In this document: positions 22,680 to 34,073 of the stretch, in pieces | Position numbering within the stretch: position 1 is the first letter of the stretch | Layout of the letters: the number at the start of each line of letters is the position of its first letter | Assembly (NCBI GenBank): GCA_027946555.1 | Contig: JAPEVC010000078.1 | Location: 79,998 to 143,997 of the forward strand | Reading direction: 5' to 3' | From: Gnomoniopsis sp. IMI 355080 | Taxonomy: Eukaryota > Ascomycota > Sordariomycetes > Diaporthales > Gnomoniaceae | Length of the DNA: 64,000 nt | The notes under the pieces: generated by a model | Told to the model about the DNA's origin: nothing | The model's database searches: none | The model's input: only the letters and a program-made list of their open reading frames with translations | Program-made: the position numbers and the translations under genes

Positions 22680-23383
22680 CTACAACTCCCCGTCCTCGTC
22701 CATATCAGCATCCGCAACCTCAGCCCTCTCTTTTCCCTTGCCCTTGGCATCAGCGCCACGAAGGTCAGATGCATCCTTCTGCTCATCCTCATCCTCCAAC
22801 TCCCAACGAAGCGGCAGGACGTTGAACTCGGGCGGCTCATCCGCTTGGTCGGCATCCCGCACTACAAAAGCCAGCTCGGCATTGTTCTTCAGGCCCCTGC
22901 TGACAGGTGTGTCGTCTGGCTGGATGTTGAGATCCTTCCAACCCTTGGAGGCATCGTGGGGATCCTTGCGCACGCCATAGGCGATATGCAGGGCTTTGTC
23001 CTTGTCAGGGACTGGAACAGGGTCGGCAGGTACCCATGTGTCAATCATCTCCTTGGTGACGGCATCCAAGACAGGGACGGTCTTGGTGGTAGTGGCCAGG
23101 ATAGGCTCGGCGCGATCGTGTAAGGCTTCGATGAGTTCGGCGGTGATTGCAGAGAAGGGGTCGAGAGGCTCGACGAGGAGGAAGAATGTGTGAATGCCGT
23201 ACTTGAAACGGAGGGACATCGGCATGTCGGGGGGCCCATCATAGCCAGCTTGCTTGGGAGGCTGCGAGTGAATTGTCACATGTCAACAAGATGCCGTCAC
23301 CAATTTTGGACAGAAAGAGAGACGCGTAAAGTGTAGATTGTTTTGACGCGTCGCGGGGTTGGAAGAGAGGAGACGCTTACCAT
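22680..23383 (-). CDS. Conserved fungal protein of unknown function (acidic tail)
   Basis: Two start models exist. In the spliced one, exon 1 is only the ATG (23383-23381), followed by intron 23380-23262 (GTAAGC...CGCAG) and exon 23261-22680, giving 194 residues beginning MPPKQAGYDG. In the unspliced one, translation starts at ATG 23279 inside that intron, giving 199 residues beginning MTIHSQPPKQ. The core MSLRFKYGIHTFFLLVEPLDPFS followed by a helix TAELIEALHDRAE looks like a beta-grasp (ubiquitin-like) start, but this is inference. The C-terminal 50 residues are Glu/Asp/Lys-rich (DEDEQKDASD..KGKGKERAE), a flexible or nuclear-type tail. No catalytic motif is visible. The single-codon exon has proper splice sites, so I prefer it slightly. 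Confidence 0.65.
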
Positions 23384-23799
23384 TTCGAGTGTCACTCCTG
23401 CCTTGCAAATGTAATTTATACCAGCGGACTGCAGTGATGTTTTCAGAAGGGGAGAAAACCTTGGCGCCTGAGTGGAGGGAAGATGAGCAGAAGAATGACG
23501 ATTGGCATTTGAGAGGTTAACGTTGGTGTACTGTGTAGCAGAAGACCAGCTCGGTTCAGCCTAGTGCGGCATCATTCCGCGACAGGGTTCAAGATGCTGC
23601 AAGTGCAGGGTTCTCCAGCTGCAGAAGAAGCTTGGACCACCCAAAAATGCTTGCCCATGAGGATTAGAACGAACATCTGATGATTCCCATATCCCGTACT
23701 CTCAACAACATATAGCTTGCCGCGCGCGCGCTCTCTCTCTCTCTCTCCTCATCTTGTTGGTTGACTTCCAATCCCTTCGATCCGGTTCAACGCGAAGCC
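23384..23799. other. Shared promoter region with CG/CT microsatellite
   Basis: 416 bases between divergent genes. It holds an alternating CG tract running into a CT tract at about 23720-23747, just 5' of the Tim17-like gene; pyrimidine-rich leaders are common before fungal start sites. Confidence 0.5.
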
Positions 23800-24504
23800 A
23801 TGTTCAGCTGGACCCCGAAAGCCGAGGTCGACCACCCAACCGAGGAGCAATGGGACCAACATAATCAACACATCCGCGACACCTCGCGCCTGGGCATGCT
23901 GCCCGAGACCAGACTCCTGCTTGCTTCTACTACCTCGTATGCCGTCGGCGCGGCATTGGGGCTCAGTCACGGCAGCACCATGGCCGGCCTCAGGTTCCGC
24001 GCCGAGCACGCGCACAAGCTGCCCACCACCCCGACCGGCTGGTTCATGTACCACAAGAGCAAGAATTACACCATGGCCAGGGACGGTTTGAAGGAGAGTG
24101 TCAAGATGGGCTTCAAGGTCTGCATTGTCACCAGCGCCATGTTTTTTATCGAGGACCTGTACGACGAGTACCGCCAATCCAAGGACTTTATCAACACCAC
24201 CCTAGCCTCCTTGACCGTTGCTGGCGGCTTCAGTCTGTGGAGTAGGTTCTCTGTGCTTCCGATCATTTGATTGCTGTATCTCCCTCCTCTACTCGTGGCT
24301 AATGCGTCTGGATTGTTGTTAGACAGACTCAGCCTCCCCATGACGGCTCGAACTACAAAGACTGCCCTCCTTGTCGGCCTCGTCTACGGCGGCCTGCAAG
24401 ATGTTGCCGGTGCTGCCAGAGGTCGGCACATCGGCTACATTGATTGGGTGCGCAGCAAATTGGGTGCAAAGGAAAGAGGAGGTCTAGAGAAGGCTACACC
24501 ATGA
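23800..24504 (+). CDS. Tim17/Tim22/Tim23-family-like membrane protein
   Basis: Exons 23800-24241 and 24323-24504 (intron GTAGGT...TTGTTAG) give 207 residues; the join reads GGFSLWN+RLSLPMTAR. The start is the first ATG (MFSWTPKAEVDHP); an upstream TTG-initiated extension is not used. Four hydrophobic segments fit the Tim17 fold: TTSYAVGAALGLSHGSTMAG (small-residue-rich helix), GFKVCIVTSAMFFIEDLYD, TTLASLTVAGGFSLW and TKTALLVGLVYGGLQDVAG. Tim17-family proteins act in the mitochondrial inner membrane, as translocase or respiratory-complex assembly subunits. No presequence is obvious, which is usual for this family. Whether it is a translocase subunit or a peripheral Tim17-like protein cannot be told. 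Confidence 0.75.
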
Positions 24505-25968
24505 GACTTCCACTGGGTCTTGTAGTCTTAAAAGAGACAAGGTCCCTGCCGCCAGAGCCGCCAGGCCGGATTTGCTTGGGTTTCCGTTCACGAGACAACA
24601 TTGTCTAAAGGAAACCTGAGACACCAGTCCCGACCTCTACAATGTTGATGATCACGTTGAACAATGTCCGTCTTCGGACAGGTGGGCGGGTCTGCGAACG
24701 GCTTTTGAAGGCTGAAGAAATACGTACGTGGAGACGCCAGGCCTACTCTCTCCTCCATTTCTCCTCAGCCTCGCCACACAAACCCGCTACGGGCCGCGTC
24801 CTAGCGCCACAAGTGGACCATTTCTAAGACAAGATTTGGACGATTCATGCCATGACTGCATGTTTGCAAAGCGTTCACTCATGCTGAGCCGTGGACATCC
24901 ATGGCCCACTCGTCGTCGACTTGGTACCCATTGGCAGTACCAGTCATTCTGACGATGCTCTCGACCGACCACCATCCCCGCAAATCGGCGGCAGCCCCAG
25001 TGCGGGTATCCGGACCCACAATGAGCCGAAGTGCTTGGCAAGCCGAGTCAAAGGGTCGATATGTCGCAGGCTCATAGCCAAGATACTTGATTCAGAGGAT
25101 GCAGAGGGGCAGAGCGGCAGCATTCCCCCCGAAGATTCTCGCAGATTCGTCTGCACCCTGCAATGCACTCTTCAGCACCTCCCTTCCCCGCATGCAACGC
25201 CCTCTAACAATCTCTCGATCGCCAGCCAAACCCAACAAGGTGCAATCTGTCTGGCTACGTCCGTTGATATTGAGTTTGGACGCGTTCTGAAATTGAAGGA
25301 CTTGTTGAACGGGAAAATGGGGCTCACTTCGTCAATAGCCCTCTACTAGCTTTGCATCAAGACGAACGTCGGGCGGCTATTCGCGGCATTGTCCCCCCCC
25401 CCGGGCGTTGATGACACGTGATGGCTCGCGATAAGGACGCTCGAGGGATTGGCCTTGCTGCAGTAGCGGCGCTGCGTTTGATTGAACAATGGCTGACTCT
25501 CGACCCTTTGTTTAAACGGTCGGCCGGTCGGTCACCGCTTGGGGGGAGTTTGGGGGGGGGGGTGGTAGAACGAGATAGCATGCCCGGAGATCTCGCATAG
25601 TAGGCGGTCGACATCGGCCCAACCTGCCGCCATGGAAAACACGCCTAGGCATTTTGCCGACTAGCTGTTGCATCGTTGGTGCTGGTGTGTTGGTATGCTT
25701 TTGCGATAACCGGAGATAATGATATGTCTCTATCAGGCGGCCTAGTTCGGCCTCAAACTACAAGTAGGTTCATCTGTCTGACTTCATAGGTCCTACAAAG
25801 GTAGTCACTTTTATCTTTGTCTTTTGAATCTAAACTCTATTCCCATCTGTCATCTTGCTGTCATTAGTCTGTTGAAGCGCGCCAATACCCATTTTCTTAT
25901 CAATTCTGCTGTGTGCTTTTGTTGTTGACCGGTCTGGTTGCTTCATTCTACCCATATCAAGACACACG
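24505..25968. other. Intergenic with C10 and G6/G11 homopolymer tracts
   Basis: About 1.5 kb without a supported gene. C10 lies at 25393-25402, and G6 (25541-25546) plus G11 (25552-25562) lie close together 0.4 kb upstream of the proline dehydrogenase start; the G side could form a quadruplex. Confidence 0.5.
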
Positions 25969-27683
25969 ATGGCTTCGGTCCGGCCACTCTTGTCGTCTGC
26001 CTCTTCAGGCCGGACAGTCTTGACACCTTCCCTGGTTCTTCGAGGGACCCAATTCGCGCCTTCCAACGCGGTGCCGACCTCATTTTTGAAGTTCCGACCT
26101 CTTCGCCAACCACAATTTAACCGTATGGGCTCATCGGCTTCCTCACAACCATCGTCGACTCCTACCGCTGCCTCGCGATCCATACACTCAACCACCACTA
26201 CCCGTCAAGCAGGTGCCTCTCTCGGCCATGATAATACTAGTTTTCGCCACCAAGTCACTCCCCAGCAAGAATCCCCAGTCCCATCTTCTCCAGAGATGGC
26301 CACCAAGACGCCCTTATCTATCCTTCCTCTCCACACTGTTCTCCGTTCTCTGGCAGTGACAACCATCTCTTCCTCGCCCCTCCTTCTCACACCTTCCCTG
26401 GCCATTATGAGCCTGCTAGCACACACTACTAGCCCCCTCCTCAACCCGGACCACAATCCCATTCTCCGCCGTTTCATAAAGTCAACCTTTTACGCACAAT
26501 TCTGCGCCGGTGAGACCGCCGCTGAGATCCGCAAGACCATTGCGCGGCTCAAGGGACTAGGCTTCTCAGGGGTGATCCTCGGCTATGCGCGAGAAGTGGT
26601 CCTCACGGACGCGCAGACCAAAGACTTGGCTAGCTGTGGGCTGCAAGGTGACGTCGCGGAGGAATGTATCAAGAGCGAAGTGGTGCCCTGGGCGAATGGT
26701 ACCCTGGAGACTGTGCGGTTGGCAAGCGAAGGCGATTATGTGGCGTTGAAGTAAGCTATGAAGTCCACTGTTCTCTTCCTCTTATATATATATAATTTCC
26801 CCGCTAACTTCCCGCTCTCAGATTCACTGGTGCAGGCCGTCAAGCTCTCTGGACCCTCTCCGAGCGCCTCCTGCCTCCCACCGCGCTCGCCAATGCCATC
26901 GACGAGATCTGTACGCTAGCCGCTGCGCGCGGCGTGCGCCTGCTCTTCGACGCCGAGCAGCAGGCCATCCAGCACGGCATCGACGACTGGACGCTGCACT
27001 ACATGCGCAAGTACAACACCTCGGGCAAGGCCGTCATCTACGGCACCTACCAAGCCTACCTGAAAGCGACCCCCGCCGTCCTGGCTGGTCACTTGCACGC
27101 GGCGCGCAGGGAAGGCTTTACCTTGGGCGTCAAGCTCGTCCGCGGCGCCTACCTAGGTAGCGACCCGCGCGAGCTAATCCACGACACCAAGGCAGACACA
27201 GACGCGTGTTACGATGGCATTGCCGAGGCGCTGCTGCGCCGGAAGTGGAGTGGGCCGCTGGCCGCACACGCACCGGCCGCCGACAACAATTACAACGCAG
27301 CCACCGCAACAGCAGCAGCAGGAGACTTTCCTGGCGTAAACATGGTTCTAGCAAGCCACAACGCGGAAACGGTCCGTCGCGGACGCGCGATCCTGGCAGA
27401 AGGGCGCACGGAGACGGAAGTGGCGTTTGCGCAGCTGCAGGGCATGGCGGACGAGGTGAGCTGTGACATCTTGGCAGCAAAGGACCAAAGTGGCTGCAAG
27501 GAAGCAGCGCAGGACTTGCGCGCGTACAAGTACCTGGTGTGGGGGTCGACGGGCGAGTGTATGAAGTACCTGCTGCGCCGAGCGCACGAGAATCGCGATG
27601 CAGTGGGCCGGACGCGGAGTGGGCGCGATGCGATGCGTGGCGAGGTTGTAAGGCGGGTGAAGGCTGTCTTTGGGATAGCTTGA
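25969..27683 (+). CDS. PUT1: Proline dehydrogenase (mitochondrial proline oxidase)
   Basis: Exons 25969-26750 and 26822-27683 (intron GTAAGC...CTCTCAG containing a TA repeat) give 547 residues. PRODH oxidises L-proline to pyrroline-5-carboxylate with FAD in the mitochondrion, the first step of proline catabolism. Seen: a Ser/Thr/Arg-rich N-terminus consistent with a mitochondrial presequence (about 1-90); RLLFDAEQQAI near 299 (substrate/FAD barrel strand); YGTYQAYLK; KLVRGAYLGSDPRELIHDTK starting near 365 (hallmark PRODH motif); LASHNAETV; FAQLQGMAD; and the C-terminal YLLRRAHENRD, whose RRxxEN is the proline-binding signature. The frame is complete. The residues of the barrel look normal; Ala-rich inserts (ATATAAAG) lie before the LASHN strand. 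No proline-utilisation partner lies nearby. Confidence 0.93.
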
Positions 27684-29950
27684 AATTATCATTGTGCTTG
27701 ATTTGAACTGGGAAGAAGTTCTGCGTGCACAATGCGCGAAGCCGGCGTTTTGTTTTTTCTTTCCCTTTCTCTGATGGATCATGGAGTGATGCGATTGACA
27801 TCTGGCAGTCAAAGATACAGAGAAAGAGACAGAGCAGAATGCGTTTCATTGAGCGGTCAGATTGCCGCAATACGATTTGTTACGATGCATTGTTAGGAAG
27901 TTGAGGTCCTTGCGTCGGACTAACGGATATGCGTTTTGTGTGCTTTTAGGCGAATCTAACACTGGGGTCACATCAACAATCATCTATCACGGCAGAGCTT
28001 GAACAAGGCGTTTCTGAATGGTATCATCGTGATGTGTCTCTCATGACAAAACGGTATCAGCCATGAGGTTCCTCACTGCGATGACCTGGGCCACGGCGCC
28101 AGGTTTCCCTCAATAATGAACTTAATCAAGCTCGCGAAATATAATCGCGAGCCAAACCTACCGTGACTTACTTGCGGACATGCCCCGGCTGGCGGAAAAA
28201 AGCCCTTGGACTAATCAGCGGAGACATCGTGCGCCCAGCCAAATCTCTCCCGTCTTCCCACGGCGAGATTTGAATATGTGTTGTCCTCATTGGCATTTAA
28301 ACATCAATCATCCAGGACCCAGCTAGAGCCACAAGCTCCACTGCAGGGCGAACGCGCCTTGGATATTACAGAAAACAGCCTCGCAAGGAACCTGGGCAAT
28401 ACACCCCACTATTTGCACGATTCGTGAGCTCCCATGACAACAAGTAATTTCTCGCAATCTAGTATATGCGCCCATGGGGCCAGTGAAATGACCAGACTTG
28501 GTACACGTTGGATAGTATGCCGTTGGGCCACAGGGCTGCTTTCGTCGACAACACAAAGCAGACGACCCCGGCTCGGGCTGGGAGTCAAGCTATTCACTGT
28601 ATTCAAAGCTCAAGTAACAACCACTCCCTCGCACGCCCCGATTCCCCTACCCCCAACCTCCTTCACAAGACTCGCGCACCGCGTCATCGAGCAGCGTAAG
28701 GTCTCGTTCACACGATGGGACAAAGGTCCGCATTTCGAGAGATGTGCCGCCCGAAGAATCTGGCTGTCATGTCTTCCCAACCGTCACAAGGCATTGATAT
28801 AGATGCAGAAGGTTGCTCTGGACAGTCTTGGCAGAGTCTTGGTCCCAGGTGTACAGCTGTTCAGGTATGATTGACTGGATATGCATGCGGGTGGACTTGG
28901 GGCACGTCCGGCAGATTCTTAGAAATCTAGGTACGCTTGGAAGAGGCATATGCATTGTTGGCAGCTTGTCCACTGTCTCCAATCGTGGGGTTGGCCGTGC
29001 GGATCGGTGGGGACAGCGAAAGCACCGCCATCCACCGCCTGAGGGTAGTCCTGCCTTGTTGAGATGGCTGGTGACCAATACGCACGGTCTGCTCGTCTTA
29101 AGAGCCTCATCCATCACCATTCCGACGCGACACTCTTCTCTGCGCCGAGGAGCCAGTTGCGACCCATTCGTGCTCTTCCGTACAAGAATGCGCATTATTT
29201 GGCATGTATCATGATGACGGAGTATCGTCCTGTCGCTGATCGTGGGAGTGACTGGCTGGAGCCCCTATCGCACGCTATGGTGAGCCTTGGCCATCGGTTC
29301 GTGATTCCGTCCTGTCGCTGTCTCTCGAGCGCCCAAGACAGTGGATGCCAGTCAGTCCCTTTGGCTCACTTTCTCGCAACCGGAAAGATACTACCGTCCA
29401 ATTCTGTGAGTCGCACAGGATGATCCGGGTTGTCCAAAAGATACAGTCGAAGATGAAGGACCTTTTGACGCAGCCGGTCGTCTACCTCCCCATGGCCGGC
29501 GAGTGGTATGCAGAAACCGTTGGACAATTTCAATGGCGTCCATGATGACGTCGGGGTGACTGCTGTGACTATTGACGACCTAATGGATCACGATACGAAG
29601 AATCTGATGGCGCCGTGCTCTCTTCTCCTGCCGGACCGCGTTATTGGCGTCTAGTTGCCCGTTGTGGATCTTCATGGTTTTTAACGGTGACTCGGCCCGT
29701 GAGTTGTGCCCGGGCGGCAGTCTTAATTCTCTTCTGGACCTTGTGGCCCAACTCGCCATGTTGAACAGGGTCGCTTCAGGCTTACCCCCGTGACTATTGG
29801 CAGGCCCGTAGGTGATCGTCGAGGTAGGTCGGGCCCACCGTAGAAAGATCTCCCTCGTAGCGATCGGGAGACGTATCATTGGGTTTAGATTTAGAGAGGC
29901 AGCCTGGACGATGCCACGATCAGCTGTCGTGAGGTGGATGTAATTTGGCC
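27684..29950. other. Gene-poor intergenic stretch
   Basis: 2.3 kb between convergent genes. Open frames up to ~140 codons occur on both strands but show no family motif or consistent splice structure. No RNA gene recognised. Confidence 0.45.
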
Positions 29951-30623
29951 TTAGACCCCGCGCAAAGCCATGGCGCCCAGGATAAGCATCTCCGACTCCC
30001 TCAGCTTGGTTTGTTCGTCCTTGATGGAGGCTAAAACAGGAATTTTGAGCTTGTAGTACTTCTTAATCTTGTCCCAGTCGGTAGATGTGGCAATCTCTTC
30101 GTCAGTAAAAGGAACGGCCGTCCCTTTCACGTTGGCAGACAGGTGCTCCCAGATGTCTTGGGCGTTGGGCGGCTGGGGTCTCTCGTCCGTGGGAAAGAGG
30201 ATCTTCACAACAATGACGTCCCGTACATCGGCGGAAATACCGTAACGGCGGTAGGCTTCCGAGATCTGTGTCGGACCCCGTGTCAGTGCGATCCAGACAG
30301 AACATAAGTAGGCAAGGTGGGAAGGGAGAAGGTGGCGGGCTCACGTTGTTACTGGCGCTGAGCGCGTTGACCGTCTCGGCGTGAACGTTTGGCGACCGCA
30401 GCTTGCCGTCAACGAGGCATGACAGCGCCTTGAAAACAGCGGCCAGAACGTGGAGGCGGGAGGCGATGGCGCTGGCGTCGATGAAGGCGTATTCAAAGTC
30501 AGCGTTGCGCGCGAGCAGTTGCGACTGCAGGAACCCTGCGTTGGAAACGTTCTTGAAGAAGGCGACGTGCACACTGTGAGAGGCTGGCACGTGATCGAGT
30601 TTGATATTCTCGAGGAGAGACAT
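29951..30623 (-). CDS. CGI121: EKC/KEOPS complex subunit Cgi121
   Basis: Exons 30623-30345 and 30265-29951 (intron GTGAGC...CACAG) give 197 residues; the join reads ALSASNN+ISEAYRRYGI. Cgi121 is a small subunit of the EKC/KEOPS complex, which makes the t6A modification of tRNA and affects telomeres and transcription; it contacts the Bud32 kinase and binds tRNA. Seen: SHSVHVAFFKNVSNAGFLQS near the start, EYAFIDASAIASRLHVLAAVFKA (the best conserved block), NVHAETVNALSASNNISEAYRRYGIS across the splice, and DVIVVKILF. Length and order fit the family. The start ATG 30623 gives MSLLENIKLDHVPAS; the upstream in-frame extension has no better context. Confidence 0.93.
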
Positions 30624-33414
30624 GTTTGTCAGAATAAGGAACTGGAGTCCGTCCCTCACGAATATGGCGTATAGAAGGGGGAAGGGAAAAGGTCGACGTG
30701 AAGGTCGCGAGAGCGGGGCAAGCCGTCAGTTTTTCCTCGACAATTGCGGGTGTGTTGTACTGGTGGGTCAAAAGGGATTTCTGATCGAGCGCCACTATAC
30801 TGATTCCAAGCTTGCTAGACGAAACGAATACTAATCTCCCTTCACAACAACATCGACCGTGGGAACATTGAGGTGCGCTTTGCTGCGATTCTTCTCGTCG
30901 TACACCCGGGGCTCCGGAGCGGGTCCCGCTTCAAAACGGTTCCGGGAACGCGCCTTACATCCGCTCCGCTCCGCCCCGATCCAACGTTCTCCATCCTCCA
31001 AAAAGTTTCAAACCAGAAATGATCCCGAGTACAACGGTCAAGTAAATCACTGTATAGCTCATGTTTCCGAGCCATCCATCACATGCAAGATCTAAACCCT
31101 TTTCATCTAGGGGCCCCTCGCCGCCGCTCCCCGCCGGCACACGTTCACGGAATTCGGACGGAAATGTCACATTCCGTCTTAATGCTGTATCTTCCTTCCG
31201 CGTCAGAGATCTTCGTAGTTGCAAACCTTACAAGCCGACCAGGGTACTTCTCACAAAAACACACTAAATGTACCATTGAAAGTTTATAGGACATCAGGGT
31301 ACCTCGAACAGCAACTTCACGGTCGGATGGCTTCACGCGCTTACCTTAGGAAGGCAGTCACTAGTGCTCTCGTCACCTCGTGAAGTTACGTGAAACAGCT
31401 TCTTGGCCTTCTTGAGACAAAGCAAAGTTGCAGAAAACTAACACTGTCACCTTTTTTTCGATATCCTCTCGGCTTGCATGCGGTCGAGCCCCGTCTCGAG
31501 GGTGATACTGCCAGGTAAGCAGATGACGTGCTTGAACGAGTTCTCGTCTGAAGGATTAGCAGGCCTGGATTCATACCGAATCATAAGCTCACCAGGCCCC
31601 GAAATACATCAACTGGGTTAGTGGGACGAACTTTCATGGGCCGGAACATGCAATTGGCATCAACTTCGGAAGCCTTATGGTGCTTCGGAGCTCCTAACTC
31701 CGATGTCAACGCTCCATCCGAGGCCGATAGCAACAGGTCCACTCACAACCACGTTGACGCGAAATTTGCAACTGAAATTACTCCATTATATTGAAAATGC
31801 ACTGCGACTGTGCTAATGATACCAAAATGTCATTTGCGTTCAGAGAGCTCAGCATGAAAAGCCGGCGCAAAACTCAGGTGGATGACGGAAGAACCATGTC
31901 GTGTCACTGGAACCGAATCATCATCTTAGCCCAATAGTCCTTGTGTAGGATCGTGGCAGTGCCTAAAGCATTTTGGGGAGCAAATTGAAGACCAGAGATC
32001 TCTAGAATGTTCACAAATCAATAATGATGCGTATGAACTCTCGATCGATAGTTGCTAATGCTAATGCTCGCTTTCCACTGACTCAACGTACAAATCCCAA
32101 AGAGGCAATTATTAGGTGTGTTACACGTCTGATGCTCTGATAGATTGTTGGTCTAATAGTTGGCTTCACCACTGGTACTATCAGAACAATCTGATCACGT
32201 TGAAACTGTACTTTGACGATCGTTTTTGCGTCGAGCCTGCAAAAACAGCATGACTTTGGGGATGGCTTCGAGAATTGTGCGCTCACGACAGAAGACTGAA
32301 CAACATGAGAACGACATCCATGGTACTCTTCAGAATGAGTCTGAGCAGGAAGCTGGCATGATTTCCTAAAAAGATCAGACACCCCTCTTTACCACAGCTT
32401 TGCTGTACTCTGCGCAATAAATTGCCACAGGCGGTCCAGTGGGGTGCCAGACCTGTTCACAGGAGTAGTGGCACTAGGATGATCCTGCACTGGCTAATAA
32501 GGGAGGTCGTGTGACCAAGACGCTCTTTGAAAATGGCCAAAGGCCCGTCGCCTTCCAAGCGGTGTAGGCAACGTGTTGAGTGTCTAACAATACCGTAGAG
32601 TTTCCATCCGCATGCCCCATGATGAAGGTGATATAACTTCTCCACGCAATGTTGCCACCGAAGACAGTCAAATTTCAATGGAGGCTGAAAGCAGGGACAC
32701 TGTTGTTTCTACTGGGAAAAGTTGCTCGTCAGAAACAAAGTGCGATATCGCTTTCGCACACATGTCTCTGGCGATCGATGCTGGACCCTAGTAAGATACG
32801 GGACTGTCACAGCTAGAGGAAGGGATGAGGTGTGTCCCTGAGATTCAAGGAGATGTGATGGACGAAATTCTAGCACAGCCAGGCTCATGTTTTTCATCCC
32901 GGCTTGGGCACGCAGGAAAACGCGTACAGGACAGCTGGCATGCTCCGTCCTCCGCCAATCTGTTCGTCTAGGAGTAGAAGAACGTCTTCCATAGCCAATG
33001 CTGCTTGATAGTTCTGATGCCCAATCTAATTTGTTCAAGGACATAGGTACGATAGATTATAGAGTCATGTGAGCTCTAGAACGTAGCAGCTTATATACAA
33101 GTTGCGGTGCAGAACAGTGACTCCCAGAGCAACTTCATTGTATCTTAACCAACCGCCCGGGCTCAATTCACAGTCGACGGCTCTATGTTCTGTCTATACT
33201 CGGACATTAGACTCGATTCGCCTTGAGGATCAGGCCATTTCACCCGGATATGCCAGCCTTCTTTCGGTTCTCGTGATCATCGCTTTGCGAAGGATCAATG
33301 TGGAGTACGGCGATTCAAGGGAACATGGTAGGACCGTATAAAACAAGCCTCTATTACAACCAGGTGGGCCATGAAGAGTCGAGGCTGTCTGAGCTCTCAG
33401 CTGGGGGGCAGGAC
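30624..33414. other. Gene-poor stretch, left part of the 9.7-kb tract
   Basis: No supported gene. A minus-strand frame at 32474-32671 reads protein-like (GGNIAWRSYITFIMGHADG), but I find no flanking exons or family, so it may be a gene relic. A 35-codon minus frame ending at 30955 has one hydrophobic helix and is not called. Confidence 0.45.
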
Positions 33415-34073
33415 TCAGACGTCCTCCACGGACACTGGTACACGTGTACTGTACGCTGGAAAACTCCTGTACTGTGTCAGAACTGCTGGAGCTACGGAAA
33501 TCCGCCAAGACAGGATGGCTTGTTGCACGGTTGCCTTGTTTGTGTAGCAAGATCTGTGGGTCACAGGCAATTCTGGCAACACAATCTCGCGTCGGACTGC
33601 AGGTGTGGTGAGCATCTGAACGAATGTCATGTGGTCGCGCAGGGCACTGCCTGACATCAAGAACTTGGACGGTATTTCGAGGCTATCATACCTAAGTAGC
33701 CCATACTTGATGCCGACTGTATCAAGGGAGCGTAGGTATTTCCGAGGTCCGCCGGGTATGTGGAAAAATTGCAATGAGGTCCAGAAGCTATCAAGGACCA
33801 TAATGGGAATGCATGAATCAAAGGCTGTGGAGGTAAAGATTTGCAACCAAGGGAGCTGCAACTTTCATTGTCGTCCCAACCGTATGAATACGTTGAGTGT
33901 GTTATCTAGAAGATACCTACCCTAATGTAGCTCCAGATGAGATTGGTCGTCGCACAGAACAGCACTAGAGTAGGACTGGCGTCATCCAATTGCAGCATCA
34001 GGATGTCCCGCAAGCTCGTGCGTAAGATAGCCCATTGCCATCGAGCATGAATGCTTCCATAAAAGATTAAAAG
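33415..34073 (-). CDS. Two-exon gene piece, unknown family (5' end unresolved)
   Basis: Two minus-strand exons join cleanly: 34073-33921 and 33855-33415, around a 65-base intron (GTAGGT...TTGCAG). The frame is open for 197 codons to a stop at 33415, and both exons read protein-like: ARWQWAILRTSLRDILMLQL, then LPWLQIFTSTAFDSCIPIMV, HIPGGPRKYLRSLD and LMSGSALRDHMTFVQMLTTP. The first exon seems to begin at an acceptor (TTGACAG, 34080-34074), and I could not find a convincing upstream exon or ATG, so this may be the 3' part of a gene or a decayed gene. Moderately hydrophobic, possibly membrane-associated. I do not recognise the family. Confidence 0.35.

Noticed and set aside
24891..25349. 152-codon plus-strand open frame
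   Set aside because: It has no ATG at its start and no recognisable motif.
27130..27870. 246-codon minus-strand open frame
   Set aside because: Antisense shadow of the proline dehydrogenase exon.
30955..31062. 35-codon minus-strand frame with a hydrophobic helix (MSYTVIYLTVVLG)
   Set aside because: Could be a microprotein, but nothing besides one hydrophobic stretch supports it.
32457..32678. Overlapping minus-strand frames reading protein-like
   Set aside because: Two different frames look equally plausible, neither with a start, splice partner or known family.
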